DNA of 20,590 bases from DATLCI01 sp046714215 (GTDB taxonomy: Bacteria > Acidobacteriota > Terriglobia > Terriglobales > Acidobacteriaceae), in assembly GCA_046714215.1 (NCBI GenBank), contig JBKKBM010000059.1, positions 1-20,590 on the forward strand, in the 5' to 3' direction. The position numbers and the translations under genes were made by a program. The first letter of the stretch is position 1; each line of letters opens with the position of its first letter. The notes beneath the pieces are model-generated. The model was given only the letters and a program-made list of their open reading frames with translations, was not told the origin of the DNA and searched no databases. Below, one piece after another: positions 1-7,040 of this stretch.

Positions 1-58
1 GGGTAACACGGTCTTCCGGGAGCGCCAGATCCAGTGGGCCATCCGTTTCGAGTTCTAG
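1..58 (+). CDS. C-terminal end of a TonB-dependent receptor (partial)
   Basis: The frame from base 2 to the TAG at 56-58 reads GNTVFRERQIQWAIRFEF and stops. An ending of the form xRQIQxAxRFxF with a terminal aromatic residue is what I expect of the last beta strand of acidobacterial Oar-like TonB-dependent outer-membrane receptors. The final Phe is the usual outer-membrane assembly signal. Only 18 residues are inside the window, so the family call rests on this short tail. A strong intrinsic terminator starts 22 bases after the stop, which supports a real gene end here. Confidence 0.55.
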   Translation, partial: GNTVFRERQIQWAIRFEF

Positions 59-79
59 AGCGGACGTACTCCTTTCCGG

Positions 80-109
80 GCGGCAGCTTCGGCTGCCGCT
101 CTTTTTCTT
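80..109 (+). terminator. Rho-independent terminator after the TonB receptor
   Basis: There is a perfect 8-bp stem (GCGGCAGC at 80-87 with GCTGCCGC at 92-99) closed by a stable UUCG tetraloop. It is followed directly by a T-rich run (TCTTTTTCTT). It insulates the receptor gene from mnmG. Confidence 0.9.
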
Positions 110-130
110 GCCTTGTGTTTTTTTGTTTTA

Positions 131-160
131 ATCTCGAGCGCAGCGAGAGATACCTACCCT
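131..160. repeat. Short palindromic element, degenerate relative of the TCATCCCGA family
   Basis: ATCTCGAGCGCAGCGAGAGAT at 131-151 forms a small hairpin (CTCG 133-136 with CGAG 144-147). It is followed by ACCTACCCTCGC. The two longer copies at 1931 and 17473 also end in GA-rich sequence plus CCTACCC, so this looks like a shortened or diverged member of the same interspersed family. It sits between the receptor terminator and mnmG. Confidence 0.5.
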
Positions 161-253
161 CGCACGCGCTTTCGCTGCAGGAGGTTGGAGAAGTTGCAGA
201 TACCTCGAGCGCTTGCCAGCAAGGCCGCGAAAATCCTTTAAGATAAAGGGTTG

Positions 254-259
254 TAAAAT
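254..259 (+). promoter_or_regulatory. Candidate -10 box of mnmG
   Basis: TAAAAT lies 8 bases before the GTG start of mnmG. No convincing -35 box is visible at 16-18 bp. If used, transcription would begin at or within a few bases of the start codon. A GAGG at 261-264 is too close to the GTG for a normal ribosome-binding site. Confidence 0.35.
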
Positions 260-267
260 AGAGGATT

Positions 268-2427
268 GTGACCACCTCTTCCCATCTCGATGGCCATCTC
301 GACGTCATCGTCGTCGGCGCCGGACACGCCGGTTGTGAAGCCGCCATGGCAGCGGCCCGTATGGGTCTTCGCACCGCCCTGGTCACCATGAAGAAAGACC
401 TCATCGCGCAGATGTCGTGCAATCCCGCGGTGGGCGGTATCGCCAAAGGACATCTGGTACGCGAGATCGACGCCCTCGGCGGGATCATGGGCGAGGTCAC
501 GGACGCGGTCGGCATCCAGTTCCGTCTGCTGAACACTTCGCGTGGCCCCGCCGTCTGGTCGCCGCGCGCGCAGTGCGATAAATCCCAATATCGCGAGCAG
601 ATGCGCGCGGTGCTGGAAGCTCAGGCCGGACTCGACATCATCGAAGCCGAGGTGACAGGGCTGCTGCTCGAAGGTGAAGGTAGTTCGCGCCGCGCCACCG
701 GCATCACTCTCCGAAACGGTACCGAAATGCGCGCCGTCGCCGTCATCATCACCACCGGAACGTTTCTTAACGGACTCATCCACTGCGGCGAACAGACCTA
801 TCCCGCGGGCCGCAGCGGAGAAGCGCCGGCCATCATGCTGGGGGAATCGCTGAAGGCGCTGGGTCTGCGCGGCACGCGCTTGAAGACCGGGACTCCGCCG
901 CGCCTCGACGGCCGCACCATCGACTGGTCAAAGTTCCAGGTGCAACCCGGCGACGCCGATCCCACACCCTTCAGCTTCCGCACGCGGCGCATCCGCCAGA
1001 CCCAGGTGCCGTGCTACATCGCCACCACCACGGAGGAAACGCGCCGCATCATCGCCGCCAATGTGCACCGCTCGCCCATGTATAGCGGACAGATCCAGTC
1101 AGTGGGGCCGCGCTACTGCCCGTCTATCGAAGACAAGATTGTTAAGTTCCCGGGCAAGCCCACCCATCAGCTCTTTCTCGAGCCCGAAGGCCTCAACACG
1201 CATGAGGTTTACGTCAATGGCATGTCCACGTCGCTGCCGGTCGACGTGCAGCAAGCGATGATCAAGTCCATCCCGGGATTGGAAGACGCCGTGATGCTGC
1301 GTCCCGGTTACGCTATTGAATACGACGCCATCGATCCCACCGAACTCGACCGCACGCTGGCGGTAAAGCAGATCGTCGGACTCTATCTCGCCGGCCAGAT
1401 CAACGGCACCAGCGGATACGAAGAGGCTGCGTGCCAGGGTCTGATGGCGGGCATCAACGCCGCGCTGAAGATCAAAGGTGAGCCGGAACTGGTCCTCGAC
1501 CGCACCGAGGCGTACATCGCCATCCTCATCGACGACCTCATCAGTAAGGGCACCGATGAGCCGTATCGCATGTTCACCTCGCGCGCCGAATTCCGTCTAC
1601 ATCTGCGCATCGACAATGCTGACCGACGCCTCACGCCCTACGGCCGCCGCATCGGCCTGATCGTCGACGATGCCTGGGCGGACTACCTCGCCAAGCAAGA
1701 GCGAGCGCAGAAACTTACGACGCATCTGGAGAAAACGCGCGTCACCGCGGACGCCGCCTCCCTGCCGCCGGAGTTGGCCGCGCGGTTGGGCAACGTCCTT
1801 GGCTCGACCTATGCGCAGTTGCTGCGCCGTCCGGAAGTGATCATTGAAGATCTGCTGCCCGTCTTGCGCGCGCAGATGCCGGAGTTTTTCGTTCGTCCGC
1901 AAAGGGTCATCGTCGAAGATGCTGTTCCTTTGTCATCCCGAGCGGAGGCCGAGCAAACGAGGCCGCAGTCGAGGGACCCCTACCCGCGCCCAGATCCGTT
2001 CCGCTACGATTTCAGCGCGGATGCTCATCGGCAAGCATCCGTCGCCGCCGCCACCGATGCCCTCCTCCCCGCCTTCTCCATTGCTCCCCAGAGCGAGGCT
2101 GACGCGGGGAAGTCTCGCCACGGCCTCAGCGCTGAGGTCCGCAATGAATTGAAGTCAGTGGAGACAGAAGTGAAGTTCGCGGGCTACCTGCTGCAGCAGC
2201 AGCGCGCCATCGAACGGCTGAAAAAGGCCGAACTGCGCAATATCCCGGAATGGTTCGACTACACCCAGGTCAGCGGCCTCTCGCGCGAGATGCATGAGAC
2301 GCTTACGCGCGTTCGTCCCCGGACCATCGGCCAGGCCCTGGGTATTCCCGGCGTTACGCCCGCCGCCGCTTCGCTCATCAACATCTTCATTGAGATCCAG
2401 GGCAAGCGCTTCGCACAGGCGCATTAG
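268..2427 (+). CDS. mnmG: tRNA uridine-5-carboxymethylaminomethyl modification enzyme MnmG (GidA), with insertion
   Basis: MnmG, with MnmE, installs the carboxymethylaminomethyl group on U34 of certain tRNAs using FAD, NADH and methylenetetrahydrofolate. Visible family signatures are the N-terminal dinucleotide-binding GAGHAG (residues 17-22), CNPAVGGIAKGHLVREIDALGG, RYCPSIEDK around Cys284, NGTSGYEEA, and the C-terminal helical domain with QVSGLSREM and GVTPAAASL. The start is GTG. At 719 residues it is about 90 longer than E. coli MnmG (629). Most of the excess lies between LLRRPE (ends residue 523) and VETEVKFAGY (from 631), where E. coli has only about 25 residues. That stretch contains a palindromic repeat read in frame as SSRAEAEQTRPQSRDPYP. 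The frame stays open and both flanks are well conserved, so the enzyme is probably functional. rsmG lies downstream beyond an inverted gene. Confidence 0.97.
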   Translation: MTTSSHLDGHLDVIVVGAGHAGCEAAMAAARMGLRTALVTMKKDLIAQMSCNPAVGGIAKGHLVREIDALGGIMGEVTDAVGIQFRLLNTSRGPAVWSPRAQCDKSQYREQMRAVLEAQAGLDIIEAEVTGLLLEGEGSSRRATGITLRNGTEMRAVAVIITTGTFLNGLIHCGEQTYPAGRSGEAPAIMLGESLKALGLRGTRLKTGTPPRLDGRTIDWSKFQVQPGDADPTPFSFRTRRIRQTQVPCYIATTTEETRRIIAANVHRSPMYSGQIQSVGPRYCPSIEDKIVKFPGKPTHQLFLEPEGLNTHEVYVNGMSTSLPVDVQQAMIKSIPGLEDAVMLRPGYAIEYDAIDPTELDRTLAVKQIVGLYLAGQINGTSGYEEAACQGLMAGINAALKIKGEPELVLDRTEAYIAILIDDLISKGTDEPYRMFTSRAEFRLHLRIDNADRRLTPYGRRIGLIVDDAWADYLAKQERAQKLTTHLEKTRVTADAASLPPELAARLGNVLGSTYAQLLRRPEVIIEDLLPVLRAQMPEFFVRPQRVIVEDAVPLSSRAEAEQTRPQSRDPYPRPDPFRYDFSADAHRQASVAAATDALLPAFSIAPQSEADAGKSRHGLSAEVRNELKSVETEVKFAGYLLQQQRAIERLKKAELRNIPEWFDYTQVSGLSREMHETLTRVRPRTIGQALGIPGVTPAAASLINIFIEIQGKRFAQAH
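1931..1985. repeat. 55-bp palindromic interspersed element inside mnmG
   Basis: The element begins TGTCATCCCGA and ends CGAGGGACCCCTACCC, with the ends able to pair (TCCCGA with the TCGAGGGA region). A second copy of exactly the same length and with the same ends lies upstream of valS at 17473-17527. The mnmG copy is translated as residues 555-573. The frame used has no stop codon. Confidence 0.8.
2018..2041. repeat. 8-bp inverted repeat within the mnmG insertion
   Basis: CGGATGCT (2018-2025) and AGCATCCG (2034-2041) are perfect inverted copies around an 8-base loop. They lie 33 bases after the 55-bp element and still inside the non-conserved insertion of mnmG. It may be a second palindromic unit or part of a composite insertion. 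Confidence 0.5.
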
Positions 2428-2447
2428 AGGTCAGCGGTTGAAGCCCC

Positions 2448-3104
2448 CTAAGCCTTTTCAAACTCGTGCTTCGCTTCAATTTCTCCGAGCGCTGCTTGCA
2501 TCACCGCTTCGATCGCCGCAGCCTCCTTCATTAGCGCATCCGTCGCGGTCGCGTAGTCGCCATCCAGCTTGATCAATCCCTGTTGCGCCAGTGTTTTCGC
2601 GGCTGCGGACAACTGCGCCGTCGTCCGCGTCAGGTACAACGCTTCGACTGGATCCGCGACCAGCACCTTACCTTGCCCCAACTTCTGTGCCCAGTAAACT
2701 TTGCGTTTCACCAAGTCCAGCAATTGATCGTCGCTCGGGTTTTGAAAAGTGAACTGCCGTGTCACGATGCTGAACGCGCGGCTGGAGAGCGCCATGGGCT
2801 GCCGCTTGGTGGACTTGATGAACTCGATGTCCTTGGTATCGGCGGCCTTGCGCACCGTATTGATGGCCGCGCCCAACGCGTCTTTCGGCTCGAGCGATGG
2901 CAGCGCTTCCTTCACCGTCTGCGAGAGGTGGATGGAGAGCGCCGCGTGCCGGCCAGTGCCGTCTTCGAGTTCCGCATTGCCGTGCAGCACGTAATAATCG
3001 GCGCCACCGGAAGATCGATGGAAGGGCCAGTCGAGGGTGAAGGTGAGGGGAATCCCCTTGAGAGTGACGTAGGTGAGCTTGGTTTCAGGCATAAATTCAG
3101 ACAT
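2448..3104 (-). CDS. Conserved-looking hypothetical protein
   Basis: This is a 218-residue soluble protein that I do not recognise. It begins MSEFMPETKLTYVTLKG and has a beta-rich N-terminal half containing DWPFHRSSGGADYYVLHG. An alpha-helical C-terminal half, rich in Ala, Lys and Glu, follows from about residue 140 and ends in EAKHEFEKA. No signal peptide or membrane segment is visible. It is convergent with mnmG (20 bases between stops) and divergent from rsmG. No clear Shine-Dalgarno precedes the first ATG, and a second ATG four codons in (3090-3092) is an equally possible start. Codon use matches the neighbours, and the forward-strand frame opposite looks like an antisense shadow rich in Arg and His. 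I offer no function. Confidence 0.75.
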   Translation of the reverse strand: MSEFMPETKLTYVTLKGIPLTFTLDWPFHRSSGGADYYVLHGNAELEDGTGRHAALSIHLSQTVKEALPSLEPKDALGAAINTVRKAADTKDIEFIKSTKRQPMALSSRAFSIVTRQFTFQNPSDDQLLDLVKRKVYWAQKLGQGKVLVADPVEALYLTRTTAQLSAAAKTLAQQGLIKLDGDYATATDALMKEAAAIEAVMQAALGEIEAKHEFEKA

Positions 3105-3177
3105 TAAGGATATCCGGGACGATTTCCTCGATTAGTGTGTATTGCGAGATTCTCAGCTTTATCATCTTTGAAAGGGC

Positions 3178-3231
3178 ACGGCTTCAACTGCGCCATTCAG
3201 ACTTTCTGCTGATTGGGCTTTAGCCCCTGAG
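3178..3231. repeat. Interspersed palindromic repeat with GGGCTTTAGCCC core
   Basis: GGGCT-TT-AGCCC (3215-3226), followed by CTGAGG, is a self-complementary core. It lies in the 200-base gap between the hypothetical gene and rsmG and is preceded by a GCACGGCT motif. The same two motifs (GCACGGCT and GGCTTTAGCC followed by CTG) recur at 8316-8410, so this is an interspersed family and not a gene-specific site. Confidence 0.6.
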
Positions 3232-3287
3232 GCGAGCTTCTATCATAACCGTTCGCGGCGAGCGGACGGAAGCCCTGTACCTTGCGA

Positions 3288-3293
3288 TACACT
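3288..3293 (+). promoter_or_regulatory. Candidate -10 box of rsmG
   Basis: TACACT lies 11 bases before the ATG of rsmG, with no Shine-Dalgarno in between. A start site about 7 bases downstream would leave a leader of only about 5 bases. Confidence 0.35.
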
Positions 3294-3304
3294 CAACTCG
3301 CCCA

Positions 3305-3931
3305 ATGGACACCGCCCGCATCGCCGACCTGCTCACGCCTTACCTGACAAGTCCACTCAGCGAAACCCAGCTCGGCCAGATCAAATCGTATCTTGATCTT
3401 CTGCTCCGCTGGAATGCGAAGACAAACCTCACCGCTGTGCGCTCTCCGGAAGAGATGATCACTCGGCACTTTGGGGAATCGTTCTTCGCCGCCGCCCACC
3501 TCATCGCTGGCGAAAAGCCGCAGGCGGCCATCGATCTCGGATCCGGAGCTGGATTTCCCGGACTACCTCTCGCCATCTACGCACCCGAAGTTTCCGTCAC
3601 GCTCATCGAAGCGCACAACAAGAAGGCGACCTTTCTGAAAGAAGTGGTGCGGTCGCTGGCCCTGAAGAACGCAACCGTAGTCGTGGAACGCGCAGAATCT
3701 TTAGTAGGGAAAAGCAAGGCCAACCTCGTCACCATGCGCGCAGTGGAAAAGTTTTCCGAAGGCGCGACTCTCGCGGTCACGCTCCTCGCACCCGAAGGAC
3801 GCTTGGCCCTGCTGATAGGCGCCGCCCAGGCCGGCGAGGTTCGGCGCCTTCTCCCCGGTGCCTGGGAGTCGCCCGTCGCTATCCCTGGCGGAAATGTGCG
3901 GGTCCTTCTCGTGGGAAGGGGCAAAGATTGA
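3305..3931 (+). CDS. rsmG: 16S rRNA (guanine-N7)-methyltransferase RsmG (GidB)
   Basis: RsmG methylates N7 of G527 in the 530 loop of 16S rRNA using S-adenosylmethionine; loss gives low-level streptomycin resistance in several bacteria. The family's N-terminal signature RWNAKTNLTAVRSPEEMITRHF is at residues 35-56. The SAM-binding motif DLGSGAGFPGLPLAI is at 77-91, followed by TLIEAHNKKATFLKEV. TMRAVEKF corresponds to the conserved SRA motif. At 208 residues the length is normal. The ATG has no ribosome-binding site but a -10-like box close upstream. It is convergent with the gene at 4026. The classical mnmG-rsmG neighbourhood is kept although an inverted gene separates the two. Confidence 0.96.
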   Translation: MDTARIADLLTPYLTSPLSETQLGQIKSYLDLLLRWNAKTNLTAVRSPEEMITRHFGESFFAAAHLIAGEKPQAAIDLGSGAGFPGLPLAIYAPEVSVTLIEAHNKKATFLKEVVRSLALKNATVVVERAESLVGKSKANLVTMRAVEKFSEGATLAVTLLAPEGRLALLIGAAQAGEVRRLLPGAWESPVAIPGGNVRVLLVGRGKD

Positions 3932-4025
3932 CTGAGCAGGAACCAGACCAGCAAGAATCAGACTTGCCAACAGGTGGGAATCATGCGCGAAAAATTGGTT
4001 AAAAGTGGTAAATCAAAGCCAGAAA

Positions 4026-4790
4026 CTACGGCCTTCTGCGGAAAATGATGGAGAATTCATACCCGGAACCCGCGGGAAAGAGCTGGGCGACTTTGCGCAA
4101 CCGCTCCGCGAGGGAAGAAGGCGCCAGCAGCGGGTACTCCCGCTCCCTGAGGTCGTAGTAATCAAAGTCCAGATACAGCGACAACATATAAATAGCGATC
4201 GCGTCGGAGAACGTGGCGTTAAGGTAGCCGGTCTTCGCTTTTTCGTCGATCACCTGAACCGTCGAATTGGCGGCATCACGATCGAAGGCGCTGCGCCGCG
4301 CCTCATGCGCATCCAGGCTGGTCTCGCCCTTCACACCTTGCTCCACCTGCGCACTCACCAGGTCGGAAAATTCCTCAGAGACCCCGGCGACATCCACAAA
4401 GGCGTGGCCCACATTGATGAAGAATTCAAACGCCACGGAGAATTTGTCATCCATCAACCGGGTGGATATGAAAACACACTGCGAGTTTCCCAGCGTGAGA
4501 TTACGATGGCAGATAGCCTTGTCACTGAGCGCGACGTCGTATTTTTCCGCGATGCGCGTTTCCTCGCCCTCCGGCACCGTGAGCGGAACAAAGTAATACG
4601 CCTTGCGCTCCAGTGCCTTGGCCACCGCGGCCGGCACCGCCGCTACCATCTTCTCCAGTTCCGGTTGCGTGATGGCGTTCTCACCTGCCGCGGCAAAGCA
4701 GATCCCATTCGCCGCCTGGGAGACAGGCGCGCGGCTCACGATCTCCGTGGGGCTGAACGTCGGTGCGGGGGTCGAGGTCGGGGACGGCAT
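4026..4790 (-). CDS. Hypothetical protein with a degenerate HExxH-like segment
   Basis: This is 254 residues from the ATG at 4788-4790. The frame runs 61 codons further upstream, but that part overlaps the start of the divergent peptidase gene and looks non-coding. A GATAAT box seven bases before this ATG and an adjacent AGGGGG support the shorter start. The N-terminus is Pro/Ser/Thr-rich, and a segment at about residues 24-36 (SQAANGICFAAAG) could be a weak membrane or export element. FEFFINVGHAFVDVAGVSEEFSDL (121-144) resembles the HExGHAxxD helix of DUF4344-type putative metallopeptidases, but the HE is replaced by IN. This suggests a non-catalytic relative, if the resemblance is real. Later, DAIAIYMLSLYLDFDYYDLRE is helical. 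The family assignment is tentative. Confidence 0.7.
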   Translation of the reverse strand: MPSPTSTPAPTFSPTEIVSRAPVSQAANGICFAAAGENAITQPELEKMVAAVPAAVAKALERKAYYFVPLTVPEGEETRIAEKYDVALSDKAICHRNLTLGNSQCVFISTRLMDDKFSVAFEFFINVGHAFVDVAGVSEEFSDLVSAQVEQGVKGETSLDAHEARRSAFDRDAANSTVQVIDEKAKTGYLNATFSDAIAIYMLSLYLDFDYYDLREREYPLLAPSSLAERLRKVAQLFPAGSGYEFSIIFRRRP

Positions 4791-4797
4791 CCCCCTG

Positions 4798-4803
4798 ATT
4801 ATC
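4798..4803 (-). promoter_or_regulatory. Candidate extended -10 box for the gene ending at 4026
   Basis: On the minus strand TGCGATAAT (hexamer GATAAT) lies seven bases before the chosen ATG. It supports choosing the start at 4790 over the longer open frame. Confidence 0.4.
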
Positions 4804-4829
4804 GCAAATGCCAAGGGCGGGCCGCCAAT

Positions 4830-4844
4830 GGTAAGATTCTTACC
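4830..4844. promoter_or_regulatory. Operator-like inverted repeat between divergent genes
   Basis: GGTAAG-ATT-CTTACC is a perfect 6-bp inverted repeat in the 104-base gap between the divergent genes. A second, GC-rich dyad (GGCGG-G-CCGCC, 4816-4826) lies just beside it. The position is suitable for a dimeric regulator acting on one or both genes; this is inference. Confidence 0.35.
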
Positions 4845-4894
4845 TTCCCTATTCCCAGGAAAGAAAAAACATCCTAAAGCAAGGGGGATTCCCT

Positions 4895-6625
4895 TTGAGA
4901 CTCGCATCTCTGTGTTCATTTGTGTGTCGGTCCATCGCGACCATGTTGGTGATGGCGCTCTGCACGTTCCCACTTTCCGCCCAATCGGCCAAGCCGGCCA
5001 AGGGCAAGAACTCTGCCGCTACCGCCCCGGTCGCGCCTAAGGTCGATCCCAATGCGGTTGACTGGGCCACCATCGCCCGCATCCGCAATGAGGCATTCCG
5101 CAACTCCAAGGTCATGGAGATCATGAGTGACATCACGGACGGCATCGGTCCGCGCCTCACCAATTCCCCCAACATGCGCAAGGCCAACGAGTGGACTCGC
5201 GACCAACTGACCAAGTTCGGGCTGGAGAATTCTCACATCGAGCCCTGGGGGAAGTTTGGCCGCGGCTGGTCGTATGAGACGTCCACCGTACGCATGACTT
5301 CACCCGACAAAGCCGAACTCATCGCCCTGCCCAAAGCTTGGACTCCCGGGACCAACGGCCCGGTGCGCGGCAAAGTAATGCGCTTCCGCGCTACCACCAA
5401 GGAAGACCTCGAAAAGTATCGCGGCAAGATCGCCGGCACCATCCTGCTGGCGGGCGAGATGCGCGAAATGAAGCTGATGGCTACGCCGCAGTCAGAGCGT
5501 TTCGATGAGCAGAAGCTCGCGGAACTGGCGCGCTACAACATACCCGGAGCGCCCGCAGTGCCTGCCGCCAACGTCACTCCCGAGGAACGTCGTCGCCGCG
5601 CGCAATTCGGGCGCGACCTCCTAAAATTTTTGGAGGATGAAAAAGCTGCGGTGCTGATCGAGCCAAGCCGGGCCCCCGGCGAAGGTGGCACCGTCTTCGT
5701 GCAGGGCGGCGGCTCTTATCGTAAAGGCGAATCCATCGGCGTGCCCAACCTGGTTATGAATATCGAGCACTACGGTCGCATCGCGCGCCTGCTGGACAAA
5801 AAGCGCGACGTCGAAGTCGAAGTTAACATCAAGACCGAGTTTCATGATGACGACGAGTTTGCCTACAACACCATCGCGGAGATCCCCGGCACCGACCTGA
5901 AAGACCAAGTCGTGATGCTGGGCGGTCACCTTGACTCCTGGCACGGCGGCACCGGTGCCACCGACAATGCCGCCGGCTCAGCCGTGGCCATGGAAGCCGT
6001 GCGCATCATCAAAGCGCTCGGCCTGAAGCCGCGCCGCACCATCCGCATCGCATTGTGGAGCGGGGAAGAGCAGGGACTACTCGGCGCACGGGGCTACGTG
6101 GCGGAGCATCTGGCCTCACGGCCGGAGCCCACCGATCCCGCAGTGCTGGCGCTGCCGGCGTTTATGCGTCCGCCTGCCGGTCCGCTAAAGAAGAAGCCCG
6201 AGTGGGACAAAGTCTCCGTCTACTTCAACATGGACAACGGTTCCGGCAAGATCCGCGGCGTTTATCTCCAGGAGAATGCCGCTGTCCTGCCCATCTTCAA
6301 GGCGTGGATGGAACCCTTCGCGGACTTGGGCATGACTGTCCTCACCATGCGCAACACCGGTAGCTCTGACTTCCTGGCCTTCGACGGGGTGGGCGTCCCG
6401 GGATTCGGCTTCGTACAAGATGATCTCGAGTACGACACTCGTACCCACCACTCCAACATGGACACCTTCGAGCGCATCCAGCGCGACGACCTGATGCAAG
6501 CCTCCGCCATCGAAGCTGCTTTCGTTTATCAAGCGGCGATGCGTGACGAGATGCTGCCGCGCAAGCCGTTGCCGCCCGATCCGCCGCCTGCGGCACCACC
6601 GGCTCCCGCCGCAGTTACACGCTAG
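4895..6625 (+). CDS. Secreted M28-family zinc peptidase
   Basis: This 576-residue protein is probably an exported dizinc aminopeptidase or carboxypeptidase. The start is TTG, chosen because AAGGGGG (4881-4887) lies seven bases before it; the first ATG (4943) has no such site and would shorten the signal peptide. Residues 1-30 form a signal peptide (RSIATMLVMALCTFPLSAQ). A PA-like inserted domain precedes the peptidase core. Expected M28 metal ligands and catalytic residues are all visible: GGHLDSW (His345), GATDNAAG (Asp357), WSGEEQG (Glu391/Glu392), NMDNGSG (Asp447) and THHSNMD (His518/His519). The C-terminus is a Pro/Ala-rich tail (LPPDPPPAAPPAPAA) that could be a linker. It is divergent from the gene at 4026-4790. 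Substrate cannot be read from the sequence. Confidence 0.93.
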   Translation: MRLASLCSFVCRSIATMLVMALCTFPLSAQSAKPAKGKNSAATAPVAPKVDPNAVDWATIARIRNEAFRNSKVMEIMSDITDGIGPRLTNSPNMRKANEWTRDQLTKFGLENSHIEPWGKFGRGWSYETSTVRMTSPDKAELIALPKAWTPGTNGPVRGKVMRFRATTKEDLEKYRGKIAGTILLAGEMREMKLMATPQSERFDEQKLAELARYNIPGAPAVPAANVTPEERRRRAQFGRDLLKFLEDEKAAVLIEPSRAPGEGGTVFVQGGGSYRKGESIGVPNLVMNIEHYGRIARLLDKKRDVEVEVNIKTEFHDDDEFAYNTIAEIPGTDLKDQVVMLGGHLDSWHGGTGATDNAAGSAVAMEAVRIIKALGLKPRRTIRIALWSGEEQGLLGARGYVAEHLASRPEPTDPAVLALPAFMRPPAGPLKKKPEWDKVSVYFNMDNGSGKIRGVYLQENAAVLPIFKAWMEPFADLGMTVLTMRNTGSSDFLAFDGVGVPGFGFVQDDLEYDTRTHHSNMDTFERIQRDDLMQASAIEAAFVYQAAMRDEMLPRKPLPPDPPPAAPPAPAAVTR

Positions 6626-6686
6626 CGGGATCGAACGAGACCACGGTGGGGGCAAACGCAACCACCGTTTTTTGCGGAACACGGTC

Positions 6687-6692
6687 TACAAT
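6687..6692 (+). promoter_or_regulatory. Candidate -10 box (TACAAT) of the small membrane protein gene
   Basis: TACAAT lies nine bases before the ATG at 6702 and no Shine-Dalgarno lies between. The predicted start of transcription falls about two bases before the ATG, that is a leaderless or nearly leaderless message. Confidence 0.45.
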
Positions 6693-6701
6693 GTTTCCTG
6701 C

Positions 6702-6953
6702 ATGCACCCCATCCGCTCATTCTTCAAAGCGCTGGCCGTCGCCGCCGTCTCCGGGGCCCTGATGTTTTTCCTCGGGATATTTCTTACCCTGATGACGATG
6801 CTGGCCATCTCGCTCATGAGCGACGCCAAGCCTGACCTGACCATTGCCTACCGCATTGTCGGCCTCACCGCCGGCGCTACGGCCTTCGTCGTCGCTTTTT
6901 TCGGATCCATCATTTACGACGTGCGCCGCGCCGCGGCCACCCCGTCTGCCTAG
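6702..6953 (+). CDS. Small two-helix inner-membrane protein, unknown function
   Basis: This is 83 residues starting MHPIRSFFKALAVAAVSG. Two hydrophobic helices are visible: about residues 9-38 (ALAVAAVSGALMFFLGIFLTL) and about 50-70 (IVGLTAGATAFVVAFFGSII). They are separated by a short polar loop (SDAKPDLTIAYR). A basic stretch, YDVRRAA, follows helix 2 and suggests cytoplasmic ends. The open frame extends upstream, but that part is Arg/His-rich and overlaps the peptidase gene, so the ATG after the TACAAT box is preferred. I do not recognise the family. The next gene begins 87 bases downstream. Confidence 0.65.
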   Translation: MHPIRSFFKALAVAAVSGALMFFLGIFLTLMTMLAISLMSDAKPDLTIAYRIVGLTAGATAFVVAFFGSIIYDVRRAAATPSA

Positions 6954-7040
6954 CGTCCGTCCGAAACAATCCCGCACGAGCTTGCGCCGTTTTGTTGTAT
7001 CCTTAGCGGCACTTTTTTTAGAACACTGGAGCCTTTGCTC

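Noticed and set aside
3983..4048. 21-residue open frame MREKLVKSGKSKPETTAFCGK after rsmG
   Set aside because: It has a weak purine-rich site upstream but overlaps the end of the opposite gene and has no further support, so I do not call it a gene.
4005..4877. 290-codon forward open frame opposite the gene at 4026-4790
   Set aside because: Its translation is rich in Arg, His and Gly with no start signal, as expected of an antisense shadow. The reverse frame reads like a normal protein and has a promoter-like box at the right place.
4791..4973. N-terminal extension of the 4026 gene to 4973
   Set aside because: It would overlap the peptidase signal-peptide coding region and cross the divergent promoter gap, and its sequence looks non-coding.
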